From NCBI GenBank assembly GCA_903907885.1, contig CAIVPY010000522.1, forward strand, positions 1-6,082: a stretch of DNA of 6,082 nt, in the 5' to 3' direction. The notes under the pieces were generated by a model. The model saw only the letters and a list, made by a program, of their open reading frames with translations. It was not told the DNA's origin and did not search any database. The position numbers were made by a program, and so were the translations under genes. Source of the DNA: an uncultured Bacteroidota bacterium. Its GTDB lineage: Bacteria > Bacteroidota > Bacteroidia > UKL13-3. Numbering within the stretch: the first letter of the stretch is position 1; every line of letters starts with the position of its first letter. Shown piece by piece: positions 1 through 5,880 of this stretch.

Positions 1-1
1 A

Positions 2-28
2 TTATTGCAGCAAATTAAAATTGAATGA
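2..28 (+). CDS. Possible 3' end of an upstream gene (AtpZ-like?)
   Basis: Reading from base 2 gives L-L-Q-Q-I-K-I-E and then TGA at 26-28. This stop overlaps the ATG of the next gene in an ATGA arrangement, a common sign of translational coupling. In Bacteroidota a small two-span membrane protein, AtpZ, usually precedes atpB, and a short hydrophobic-to-basic tail like this would fit its end. Eight residues are too few to identify a family. Another frame (I-I-A-A-N, stop TAA at 16-18) could equally be the end of the upstream gene. The AtpZ idea is an inference from position only. Confidence 0.28.
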   Translation, partial: LLQQIKIE

Positions 29-276
29 ATTTTCCAACTATTCTTTTAGTAGTATCGGTAACATTAACCTTATTGTCGTCTATTCTGAGTTTTACAATGC
101 GCCATAATGTAAAAATCCAGTTTTGGGCATTGGTAATGATGATTTTTAGTGTGGGTTTGTTGACAGCTTTGCTTTCATCGTTTGATAATAAATCATTTAT
201 GATTTGGCCTGTGCTACTTATATTCAGGATTTTTACTTTGTCATCAGATATTATAAAATTTTTACCAAAAGGTTGA
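25..276 (+). CDS. Small membrane protein of unknown function, first in the atp cluster
   Basis: I do not recognise this 83-residue protein. It is strongly hydrophobic, with likely membrane spans at about residues 4-23 and 32-51 and a possible third at 57-72. A short basic loop (R26, H27, K30) lies between the first two, and the C-terminus ends in K-F-L-P-K-G. The ATG at 25 is the first start after in-frame stops at 16-18 and 22-24. It may overlap an upstream stop by four bases. The gene ends two bases before the next ATG, so it is probably co-transcribed with the ATP synthase genes. It does not resemble AtpZ as I know it, because the usual glycine-rich spans are missing. A role in assembling or inserting F0 is a guess from position. 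It could also be a lineage-specific protein unrelated to the enzyme. Confidence 0.6.
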   Translation: MNFPTILLVVSVTLTLLSSILSFTMRHNVKIQFWALVMMIFSVGLLTALLSSFDNKSFMIWPVLLIFRIFTLSSDIIKFLPKG

Positions 277-278
277 TC

Positions 279-665
279 ATGAAAAAGCAGAAATTTTATT
301 CAACATTAATTTTATTCACAATCATTATCGCACTTATTTTGTTGATAATTCAGTCAAAACATGACATTAGTCAGTTAATTTGGGTTGCCTTACTATATTT
401 TATTTTTTTAACAATTGTAGTTTATATAGTTACTCAATCGGGTTTAAAAAAAGATAATAAAACCTTCATTACACGTACTTATGGTGCAATAGGCATAAGG
501 TTTTTGTTTTCACTTTTTCCGTTACTTATCTATTTTATTTTTTCAACGCAAAAGCAATTGTCGTTTGTATTAGTCTACATGTTTTTATATTTCTTTTACA
601 CATCTTTTGAAATTTATTGCCTTGTGGTTAACTTGCGACCCGATTCAAAAAAGCCAACAGAGTAA
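279..665 (+). CDS. Four-span membrane protein, AtpI-like by position and topology
   Basis: The product has 128 residues with four predicted membrane spans at about 7-25, 33-51, 69-88 and 94-117, and charged linkers such as K57-K58-D59. It ends in a polar tail, with F-E at 110-111 and L-R-P at 119-121. From memory, Bacteroidota carry a short, poorly annotated membrane protein here, just before atpB, with a similar F-E...L-R-P ending. AtpI proteins also have four spans and assist c-ring assembly. I infer an AtpI-like assembly role but see no diagnostic motif, so no symbol is given. The ATG at 279 follows the previous stop by two bases and has an AAAAGG stretch at 267-272. A longer in-frame version from TTG at 204 would lie inside the preceding gene and is unlikely. 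The stop codon directly abuts the atpB start. Confidence 0.75.
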   Translation: MKKQKFYSTLILFTIIIALILLIIQSKHDISQLIWVALLYFIFLTIVVYIVTQSGLKKDNKTFITRTYGAIGIRFLFSLFPLLIYFIFSTQKQLSFVLVYMFLYFFYTSFEIYCLVVNLRPDSKKPTE

Positions 666-1817
666 ATGTTTAGCAATAAGTATAAGATAACCAAATATTT
701 AATACCCGCTTTTTTAGTGGTTTTGTATGTAACTTATGCAGGTTTAAAGCTTGCTAATGCACAACATGAGGTTCACACTGACTCGACTGCTATAGTTACG
801 GGTACCGAAACGGGTGCGACAACGCATAGTGAAGTCTCTCATGAAGAGTCAGCAACCGAACATAAACCTGAAAAAGTGGATGCAGGTAAATTAATTATGG
901 AACATATTGGCGATTCTTACGATTGGCATATTGTAACCATTGGACACACTCACGTTTCTATTCCATTACCATTAATTATTAAAGATGATAAAGGCTTGCA
1001 TGTTTTTCTTTCAAACAAATTTCATCATGGACACGAGGCTTACGAAGGATATGAATTGAAAGAAGGCAAATTGATTAATTTATCTGGTGCTGATTTTTTA
1101 GATTTATCTATTACAAAAAATGTATTTGCCATGTTTGTGGCTGTAATAGTGTTATTAATTATTATGCTTTCTATTGCTGGTAGCTATAAATCCAATGCCC
1201 TTAAAGCACCTAAAGGCATTCAAGCATTTGTTGAGCCTCTTATTATATTTATTAGAGATGAAGTTGCAAAACCATCTATTGGCAAGCAATACAATCGCTT
1301 CATGCCATTCTTGTTAACCATTTTCTTTTTCATATTTATTAATAATATTTTCGGTTTGATACCATTATTTCCAGGTGGAGCAAACGTTACCGGAAATATT
1401 GCCGTAACCATGGTTTTAGCAGCGTTTACATTTGTAATTACTATGATAAACGGCAACAAAAACTATTGGTCGCATATATTTATGCCTCCAGGTGTGCCAG
1501 GTTGGTTATTACCATTGATGATACCTATTGAAATTATTGGTGTATTAAACAAACCCATCGTATTAACCATACGTTTGTTTGCAAACATAACAGCAGGACA
1601 TATTATCATTTTAGGTTTTTTCAGTTTGATTTTCATATTTGCTGAAATGAACACCGGTTTAGGTTTTGGCGTATCGGCATTTTCAGTAGCCTTCACTACC
1701 TTCATGAGTTTCTTAGAATTATTGGTTGCATTTCTTCAAGCATATGTTTTCACACTTCTTTCGGCTATTTACTTTGGTAGTGCAGTAGAAGAGCATCATC
1801 ACGAAGAACACCACTAA
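666..1817 (+). CDS. atpB: ATP synthase F0 subunit a
   Basis: Subunit a forms the two proton half-channels against the c-ring in the inner membrane. At 383 residues it is over 100 longer than the E. coli protein (271). Residues 1-32 look like a signal peptide (K5/K7/K10, hydrophobic 11-22, A-N-A at 30-32 before Q33). A histidine-rich, probably periplasmic stretch follows to about 145. The channel core begins with spans near 152-172 and 213-236. The essential arginine is R303 in R-L-F-A-N-I-T-A-G-H (303-312), and the C-terminal helix carries E351 and Q358 in E-L-L-V-A-F-L-Q-A-Y. By alignment, H312 and E351 stand where E. coli has E219 and H245, an exchanged pair also known from mitochondria. 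The tail from E376 to H383 is almost all Glu and His. The start ATG directly follows the stop of the gene before it, which suggests coupling. Confidence 0.97.
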   Translation: MFSNKYKITKYLIPAFLVVLYVTYAGLKLANAQHEVHTDSTAIVTGTETGATTHSEVSHEESATEHKPEKVDAGKLIMEHIGDSYDWHIVTIGHTHVSIPLPLIIKDDKGLHVFLSNKFHHGHEAYEGYELKEGKLINLSGADFLDLSITKNVFAMFVAVIVLLIIMLSIAGSYKSNALKAPKGIQAFVEPLIIFIRDEVAKPSIGKQYNRFMPFLLTIFFFIFINNIFGLIPLFPGGANVTGNIAVTMVLAAFTFVITMINGNKNYWSHIFMPPGVPGWLLPLMIPIEIIGVLNKPIVLTIRLFANITAGHIIILGFFSLIFIFAEMNTGLGFGVSAFSVAFTTFMSFLELLVAFLQAYVFTLLSAIYFGSAVEEHHHEEHH

Positions 1818-1864
1818 ACATTAAATTTTAAAATCAATAACAATAACAATTAAACAAAACAACT
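1818..1864 (+). promoter_or_regulatory. G-free A/T-rich leader before atpE
   Basis: The 47 bases between the atpB stop and the atpE start contain no G on the + strand. They carry a CAATAACAATAACAA run and no Shine-Dalgarno motif. Such a leader should stay unfolded in the mRNA. Bacteroidota are known to start translation well from A-rich, unstructured leaders. Subunit c is needed in many copies per enzyme, so a translation-enhancing role is a reasonable inference. It is comparable in idea to the enhancer upstream of E. coli atpE. No promoter was seen here. Confidence 0.4.
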
Positions 1865-2122
1865 ATGAGTCTTTTAAACATTCTTTTACAAGTTGCAGCA
1901 GATCCAGGATTTGCTAAAATGGGTGCAGGTATCGGTGCAGGTTTAGCTGCAATTGGAGCTGGTCTAGGTATTGGTCGTATCGGTGGTAGTGCGTTAGAGT
2001 CTATCGCTCGCCAACCAGAAGTTTCTGGCGATATTCGTGCAAACATGATTGTAGCTGCTGCCCTTATCGAAGGTGCTGCATTCTTTGCAATTGTAGTTTG
2101 TCTTTTGATACTTTTCGTATAA
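1865..2122 (+). CDS. atpE: ATP synthase F0 subunit c
   Basis: Subunit c forms the proton-carrying rotor ring in the membrane. The 85 residues form a helical hairpin. Helix 1 (about 14-42) has the glycine repeat G20, G22, G24, G26 and G31, G33, G35, G37 that allows tight packing. The polar loop holds A-R-Q-P at 48-51, which contacts gamma and epsilon. Helix 2 (about 58-84) carries the ion-binding glutamate E69 in A-L-I-E-G. Aligned with sodium-type rings such as that of Ilyobacter, the helix-1 glutamine is replaced by I36 and the serine after the glutamate by G70, so protons are the likely ion. The gene stands apart from its neighbours, with a G-free leader before it and a hairpin-containing spacer after it. 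This fits separate control of its high expression. Confidence 0.97.
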   Translation: MSLLNILLQVAADPGFAKMGAGIGAGLAAIGAGLGIGRIGGSALESIARQPEVSGDIRANMIVAAALIEGAAFFAIVVCLLILFV

Positions 2123-2135
2123 TCTACGAAAAAAC

Positions 2136-2177
2136 AAATACAGAAACACATTGGTAATAAGATGTGTTTCTGTGTTT
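2136..2177 (+). promoter_or_regulatory. Long hairpin in the atpE-atpF spacer
   Basis: Arms at 2136-2151 and 2162-2177 pair over 16 bases. Twelve are perfect Watson-Crick pairs (ACAGAAACACAT with ATGTGTTTCTGT), then one G-T wobble and three A-T pairs. The loop is ten bases, 2152-2161. The right arm runs into a modestly T-rich GTTTATT but lacks a clean T-tract, so this is not a typical terminator. Placed just after the c-subunit stop, it could protect the 3' end of atpE mRNA from decay or partly stop transcription, raising c relative to the downstream subunits. The structure is seen in the sequence; the role is inferred. Confidence 0.55.
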
Positions 2178-2184
2178 ATTGTAT

Positions 2185-2207
2185 CAATTTTAAAGCATTG
2201 AAAATTG
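2185..2207 (+). other. Weak second hairpin in the atpE-atpF spacer
   Basis: CAATTTT at 2185-2191 can pair with AAAATTG at 2201-2207 around a nine-base loop. The stem is seven pairs and nearly all A-T, so it is marginal. In a genome this AT-rich it could arise by chance. It is noted because it lies between the long hairpin and the atpF leader. Confidence 0.2.
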
Positions 2208-2243
2208 CTTAACCAACATTTACAAAATTAAAAATTAACTAAT
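2208..2243 (+). promoter_or_regulatory. G-free A/T-rich leader before atpF
   Basis: No G occurs on the + strand from 2208 to the atpF ATG at 2244, and there is no Shine-Dalgarno motif. The stretch contains an AAAATTAAAAATTAA run. Like the leader before atpE it should be unstructured and suits the A-rich initiation regions typical of Bacteroidota. I saw no TAnnTTTG promoter element here. Confidence 0.35.
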
Positions 2244-2738
2244 ATGCAATTAGTAACTCCTGGAATAGGATTGTTGTTTTGGATGACCATTACATTTAGT
2301 ATTGTGTTGTTCTTACTTTCAAAATTTGCTTGGAAGCCAATCCTTAATTCTATAAAAGAAAGAGAAGATTCTATCAATGGCGCATTAAGTGCAGCTGAAG
2401 ATGCTCGCAAAGCAATGGATGCATTAAAATCGGACAACCAAAAATTGTTGAACGAAGCCCGTGCCGAAAGAGATAGAATGCTTAAAGAAGCTTCAGAAAT
2501 GAAGGATCAAATAATAGCAAAAGCAACCAAAGATGCTAAAGAAGTTGGTGACAAATTAATCACTAGTGCTAAAGATGCAATCGAAAAAGAAAAATTAAAT
2601 GCTATTAATGAGTTGAAAACACAAGTAGCCGTTCTTTCGGTTGATATGGCAGAAAAAATCCTTCGTAAAAAGATGGAAGACCGTACACAACAAGAAGCTT
2701 TTGTGAATGACAATTTAAAATCAATCACTTTAAACTAA
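2244..2738 (+). CDS. atpF: ATP synthase F0 subunit b
   Basis: Subunit b is the membrane-anchored peripheral stalk that holds the F1 head still while the rotor turns. The 164 residues show the family layout: a short N-terminus V-T-P-G-I-G-L at 4-10, one membrane span at about 8-27, and then K-F-A-W-K-P-I at 27-33. A long charged helix follows from about 34 to 145, rich in Ala, Lys, Glu and Asp and without proline, consistent with a dimeric right-handed coiled coil. R40 and E41 in K-E-R-E match the conserved R-E just after the membrane. The C-terminal part (V128-K138 and beyond) would bind the delta subunit. Length is close to the usual 156-165. The stop is four bases before the atpH start, so the two stalk genes are likely coupled. 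Confidence 0.96.
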   Translation: MQLVTPGIGLLFWMTITFSIVLFLLSKFAWKPILNSIKEREDSINGALSAAEDARKAMDALKSDNQKLLNEARAERDRMLKEASEMKDQIIAKATKDAKEVGDKLITSAKDAIEKEKLNAINELKTQVAVLSVDMAEKILRKKMEDRTQQEAFVNDNLKSITLN

Positions 2739-2742
2739 GAAA

Positions 2743-3294
2743 ATGTCAGAATTTAGGGTAGCCAGCAGATATGCCAAATCGTTAATTGACCTAGCTCAGG
2801 AAAGAAATATTCTTGAAGCTATTTTTAGTGATATACAATTGTTTGCAAAAACACTTGAAAATAGTCACGAATTACTTGGTATGCTTAAAAGCCCCATTAT
2901 AAATGGAGATAAAAAAATGGCAGTAATGAAAATGTTGTTTGACAGATCATTCAACCCTCTTACTACTTCATTTTTAGAAATAATCGTTCGTAAAAATCGT
3001 GAGAGGTATTTAGGCACAATTGCCCAAGCATTTATTGCACAATACAACGAATTAAACAATATTATTGAAGCTTCGATAAAAACTGCTGTTGAAACAGATG
3101 AATCAATTAAACAGCAAATTAGAGTTGCTTTAGAAAAAGAAACGGGCAAAAGGGTTAACCTGAAATCCTCGGTAGATGCAAGTTTGATAGGAGGTATTGT
3201 CGTTCAAGTGGAAGACAAACTTTTTGATGCGAGCATAGCCGGAAAATTACGTCAGGCTAAAAAACAATTATTAAACACATACATTTCAAAATAA
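2743..3294 (+). CDS. atpH: ATP synthase F1 subunit delta
   Basis: Delta (the OSCP counterpart) sits on top of the F1 head and joins it to the b dimer. The product has 183 residues, near the 177 of E. coli. The N-terminal helical domain (about 1-105) starts with A-S-R-Y-A-K-S-L at 7-14, matching the family's R-Y-A motif. It contains K49-S50-P51 and the basic V-R-K-N-R-E-R-Y at 82-89. The C-terminal domain carries the family signature D-A-S-L-I-G-G at 145-151 followed by G-K-L at 167-169, the part that meets subunit b. It begins four bases after atpF and ends nine bases before atpA, with only weak A-rich initiation sequence, so it is clearly an internal operon gene. Nothing unusual was seen. 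Confidence 0.95.
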   Translation: MSEFRVASRYAKSLIDLAQERNILEAIFSDIQLFAKTLENSHELLGMLKSPIINGDKKMAVMKMLFDRSFNPLTTSFLEIIVRKNRERYLGTIAQAFIAQYNELNNIIEASIKTAVETDESIKQQIRVALEKETGKRVNLKSSVDASLIGGIVVQVEDKLFDASIAGKLRQAKKQLLNTYISK

Positions 3295-3303
3295 ATAAGC
3301 ATT

Positions 3304-4884
3304 ATGGTAGAAATAAGGCCGGATGAAGTATCAGCCATCATACGTGAACAGCTGAGCAACTTTAAAAGCGAAACTGAATTGCAAGAAGTAGGTACAGTAT
3401 TGCAAGTAGGTGATGGAATTGCACGTATCTATGGACTAACCAAAGTACAATCAGGAGAATTAATAGAATTTACTGATGGTACAGAAGCTATTGTGTTAAA
3501 TCTTGAAGAAGACAATGTAGGTGCTGTATTATTGGGCTCTAGCGATAAAATCGTTGAAGGAGACTCAGTAAAACGTACTGGAAGAATTGCTTCTATCAGA
3601 GTAGGTGAAGGCATGCTTGGTCGTGTTGTAAACACACTTGGTCAACCAATAGATGGTAAAGGTCCTATTTCTGGAGATTTGTATGAAATGCCACTTGAGC
3701 GTAAAGCGCCAGGTGTTATTTATCGGGAGCCAGTTAAAGAGCCATTACAAACAGGTATCAAAGCTATTGATGCCATGATTCCTATCGGACGTGGACAACG
3801 TGAGCTTGTTATTGGCGATCGTCAAACGGGTAAATCAGCAGTATGTATTGATGCTATCATCAATCAAAAAGAATTTTATGAAGCAGGCAAACCTGTTTAT
3901 TGTATATATGTAGCTATCGGACAAAAAGCTTCAACTGTTGCTCAGGTGGTAAACACACTTGAAAAATATGGTGCATTGCCTTATACCGTTATCGTTACCG
4001 CTACTTCATCAGATCCAGCTCCAATGCAGTTCTACGCACCAATGGCAGGTGCTGCTATCGGTGAGTTTTTCCGCGATTCAGGAAGGCCCGCTTTGGTAGT
4101 ATTTGATGATTTGTCAAAACAAGCTGTAGCTTACCGTGAAGTGTCCTTATTACTTCGTAGACCTCCTGGACGTGAAGCATATCCTGGTGATGTGTTTTAC
4201 TTACACAGTCGTTTATTAGAGCGTGCAGCTAAAATTATTGCTAATGATAGTATCGCTCAATCAATGAATGATATTCCAGCTTCTATTAAGCACTTGGTAA
4301 AAGGTGGCGGTTCGTTAACAGCTCTTCCAATTATCGAAACACAAGCAGGTGACGTATCTGCTTATATTCCTACAAACGTAATCTCTATTACTGATGGTCA
4401 GATTTTTCTTGAGTCTAATTTGTTTAACTCAGGTGTTCGTCCTGCCATCAACGTAGGTATTTCGGTAAGTCGTGTGGGTGGTAATGCTCAAATCAAATCA
4501 ATGAAAAAAGTGGCTGGTACTTTAAAATTAGACCAAGCACAATATCGTGAGTTGGAAGCATTCTCTAAATTTGGTTCTGACTTGGATGCAGCTACAAAAG
4601 CGGTACTTGAAAAAGGTGCTCGTAACGTTGAAATATTGAAGCAAAACCAGTTTGCTCCTTGCACTGTTGAACAACAAGTTGCTATCATTTACTTAGGTAC
4701 AAAAGGTTTATTACGTAATGTACCTGTAAATAAAGTAAGAGAATTTGAAGCAGATTTAATCAGCTTCTTAGAAACTAAACATAAAGATACTTTGAACGAA
4801 CTGAAAAAAGGTAATATCAATGACGATGTAACCGCAGTTATCGAAAAAGTAGCAAAAGAATTATCAGCGAAATACAGTAATTAA
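3304..4884 (+). CDS. atpA: ATP synthase F1 subunit alpha
   Basis: Alpha subunits alternate with beta in the F1 head and bind non-catalytic nucleotide while completing the catalytic sites. The 526 residues are full length (E. coli 513). The N-terminal beta-barrel covers about 25-95. The nucleotide-binding domain has the Walker A motif G-D-R-Q-T-G-K-S at 171-178, with K177 and S178 contacting phosphate and magnesium, and Walker B as V-V-F-D-D at 265-269. The PROSITE-type ATP synthase signature P-A-I-N-V-G-I-S-V-S is at 380-389. The following R390 is the arginine finger reaching into the beta site (E. coli R376). A helical C-terminal domain follows to the end. The start is supported by the standard N-terminus, which binds delta. 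No defect or insertion was seen. An unusual repeat-bearing spacer separates it from atpG. Confidence 0.98.
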   Translation: MVEIRPDEVSAIIREQLSNFKSETELQEVGTVLQVGDGIARIYGLTKVQSGELIEFTDGTEAIVLNLEEDNVGAVLLGSSDKIVEGDSVKRTGRIASIRVGEGMLGRVVNTLGQPIDGKGPISGDLYEMPLERKAPGVIYREPVKEPLQTGIKAIDAMIPIGRGQRELVIGDRQTGKSAVCIDAIINQKEFYEAGKPVYCIYVAIGQKASTVAQVVNTLEKYGALPYTVIVTATSSDPAPMQFYAPMAGAAIGEFFRDSGRPALVVFDDLSKQAVAYREVSLLLRRPPGREAYPGDVFYLHSRLLERAAKIIANDSIAQSMNDIPASIKHLVKGGGSLTALPIIETQAGDVSAYIPTNVISITDGQIFLESNLFNSGVRPAINVGISVSRVGGNAQIKSMKKVAGTLKLDQAQYRELEAFSKFGSDLDAATKAVLEKGARNVEILKQNQFAPCTVEQQVAIIYLGTKGLLRNVPVNKVREFEADLISFLETKHKDTLNELKKGNINDDVTAVIEKVAKELSAKYSN

Positions 4885-4885
4885 T

Positions 4886-4917
4886 ATGTGTATGTGAGAA
4901 TGTGTGTATGTGAGAAT
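4886..4917 (+). repeat. Two tandem 16-base units after atpA
   Basis: ATGTGTATGTGAGAAT (4886-4901) is followed at once by GTGTGTATGTGAGAAT (4902-4917). The units differ only at the first base. They begin one base after the atpA stop. The TGTG-rich composition is unlike that of the flanking genes and the other spacers. Confidence 0.75.
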
Positions 4918-4933
4918 TTCTCATCCACACATT
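4899..4933 (+). promoter_or_regulatory. Imperfect hairpin in the atpA-atpG spacer
   Basis: The inner stem TGAGA (4911-4915) pairs with TCTCA (4919-4923) around a three-base loop. After a small internal loop, an outer stem AATGTGTG (4899-4906) pairs with CACACATT (4926-4933). The right arm has no T-tract directly after it (TTCTTCATTCG follows), so it is not a convincing terminator. It might stabilise atpA mRNA or slow transcription between alpha (three per enzyme) and gamma (one per enzyme). The role is inferred. Confidence 0.4.
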
Positions 4934-4943
4934 TTCTTCATTC

Positions 4944-4959
4944 GCACATTTGCACATTA
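4944..4959 (+). repeat. Tandem GCACATT units before atpG
   Basis: GCACATTT (4944-4951) is followed by GCACATTA (4952-4959), with a related CACACATT at 4926-4933. These match the reverse complement of the AATGTG-type units just after atpA, so the spacer has TGTG repeats on its left and CACA repeats on its right. The atpG ATG follows after four bases. Confidence 0.5.
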
Positions 4960-4963
4960 ATAT

Positions 4964-5836
4964 ATGGCAAACTTAAAAGAAGTAAGAATAAGAATAACAT
5001 CGGTTGGAAGTACACAACAAATCACCAAAGCTATGAAGCTGGTGAGTGCTACCAAATTGCGTAGGGCACAAAATGCTATTACGCAAATGAGGCCTTATGC
5101 TCAAAAACTGAATGGCTTGTTGGCTAATTTGGCTGATAGCATTGATGTTGATTCTTTGAAAGTTTACTTTGATAAACGTGAGGTTAAAAACGTACTCATC
5201 GTTCCTATCACTTCTGATAGAGGATTGTGTGGTAGTTTTAATGCCAATGTTATCAAACTTGCAGGCAGGGTGATTGCTGAGAAATACGAAGGCAAAAACA
5301 TTAGCATTCTTCCTATAGGCAAAAAAGGTTCTGAGTTTTTTGGCAAAACAAAATACACCGTTATCAATGACTCGAGAGATGCATTTTTAACTTTGAATGC
5401 TGAAACTGGTTTTAGCATTGGAGAGAGAATATTGGCTGAATTTAAAGCCGGTAAATATGATGCAGTAGAACTTGTTTACAACCAATTTAAAAATGCTGCA
5501 ACACAAATATTAACCAACGACCAATTCTTACCAATTGATAAATCAACTTTTGGTGGAGCAGGTGATGCTAAAAACGACTACATCTTCGAACCAAGCAAGG
5601 GCGAGATATTGGAAGATTTAGTTCCTAGAATTCTTAAAACCCATGTGTATCGTTGTTTATTAGATTCATTGGCATCAGAACACGGTGCACGTATGATTTC
5701 AATGGATAAAGCTACAGACAATGCTGGTGAGTTAATCAAAGCATTGAAATTAGAATACAACAGAGCGCGTCAAGCAGCTATTACAACCGAGATTTCTGAA
5801 ATCGTAGGTGGTGCAGCCGCATTGAGCAGTAACTAA
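4964..5836 (+). CDS. atpG: ATP synthase F1 subunit gamma
   Basis: Gamma is the central shaft that turns inside the alpha/beta head. It has 290 residues against 287 in E. coli. The N-terminal helix has the family pattern R8-I9-R10 and Q19-I20-T21-K22-A23-M24-K25-L26-V27-S28-A29. The middle Rossmann-like domain includes S84-D85-R86-G87-L88-C89-G90. The C-terminal helix carries the signature I-T-T-E-I-S-E-I-V-G-G-A at 273-284, which fits the PROSITE gamma pattern. The ATG at 4964 gives M-A-N-L-K-E, the standard start, with no Shine-Dalgarno motif but an AATAT leader. It is the last gene of the cluster: a repeat-like palindrome and a strong stem-loop with a T-tract follow. The epsilon and beta genes that often accompany it in other phyla are absent here. 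Confidence 0.97.
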   Translation: MANLKEVRIRITSVGSTQQITKAMKLVSATKLRRAQNAITQMRPYAQKLNGLLANLADSIDVDSLKVYFDKREVKNVLIVPITSDRGLCGSFNANVIKLAGRVIAEKYEGKNISILPIGKKGSEFFGKTKYTVINDSRDAFLTLNAETGFSIGERILAEFKAGKYDAVELVYNQFKNAATQILTNDQFLPIDKSTFGGAGDAKNDYIFEPSKGEILEDLVPRILKTHVYRCLLDSLASEHGARMISMDKATDNAGELIKALKLEYNRARQAAITTEISEIVGGAAALSSN

Positions 5837-5850
5837 TAAGATTTTCGAGC

Positions 5851-5878
5851 CGTCATTGCGAACGCAGTGAAGCAATCT
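5851..5878 (+). repeat. Fragment resembling a dispersed GTCATTGCGA...GAAGCAATC palindromic repeat
   Basis: The stretch begins CGTCATTGCGA and ends TGAAGCAATCT, with ATTGC (5855-5859) able to pair with GCAAT (5872-5876). From general knowledge, intergenic elements with these same ends occur in many copies in Bacteroidota and several other phyla. It starts 14 bases after the atpG stop and runs almost directly into the terminator stem. Copy number in this genome cannot be seen from one window. Confidence 0.55.
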
Positions 5879-5880
5879 TT

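Noticed and set aside
204..278. Longer version of the AtpI-like gene from TTG at 204
   Set aside because: It would add 25 residues read entirely inside the preceding gene. The ATG at 279, two bases after that gene's stop, is the natural start.
1220..1705. Two minus-strand open frames opposite atpB
   Set aside because: Both run antisense to the conserved channel core including R303, and neither looks like a real protein.
1865..2122. Sodium-type c-ring
   Set aside because: The helix-1 glutamine and the serine after the glutamate that bind sodium in known Na+ rings are replaced by I36 and G70.
1834..2151. 105-residue open frame on the minus strand across atpE
   Set aside because: It lies antisense to the conserved c-subunit gene. 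Its Ala/Pro/Ile-rich sequence is what reverse-complemented Gly/Ala codons produce, and its start lies in the hairpin arm.
2162..2212. A 16-residue open frame starting M-C-F-C in the atpE-atpF spacer
   Set aside because: It begins inside the right arm of the hairpin. Because the arm is palindromic, the minus strand also reads M-C-F-C, so the cysteine pattern is a by-product of the hairpin. There is no ribosome-binding site.
4886..4959. CRISPR-like reading of the repeats between atpA and atpG
   Set aside because: The units are 8 to 16 bases, adjacent without unique spacers, and only two copies each. This is a simple tandem and inverted repeat.
5164..5760. Minus-strand open frames opposite atpG
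   Set aside because: They are antisense to conserved gamma-subunit coding sequence and show no recognisable features or initiation signals.
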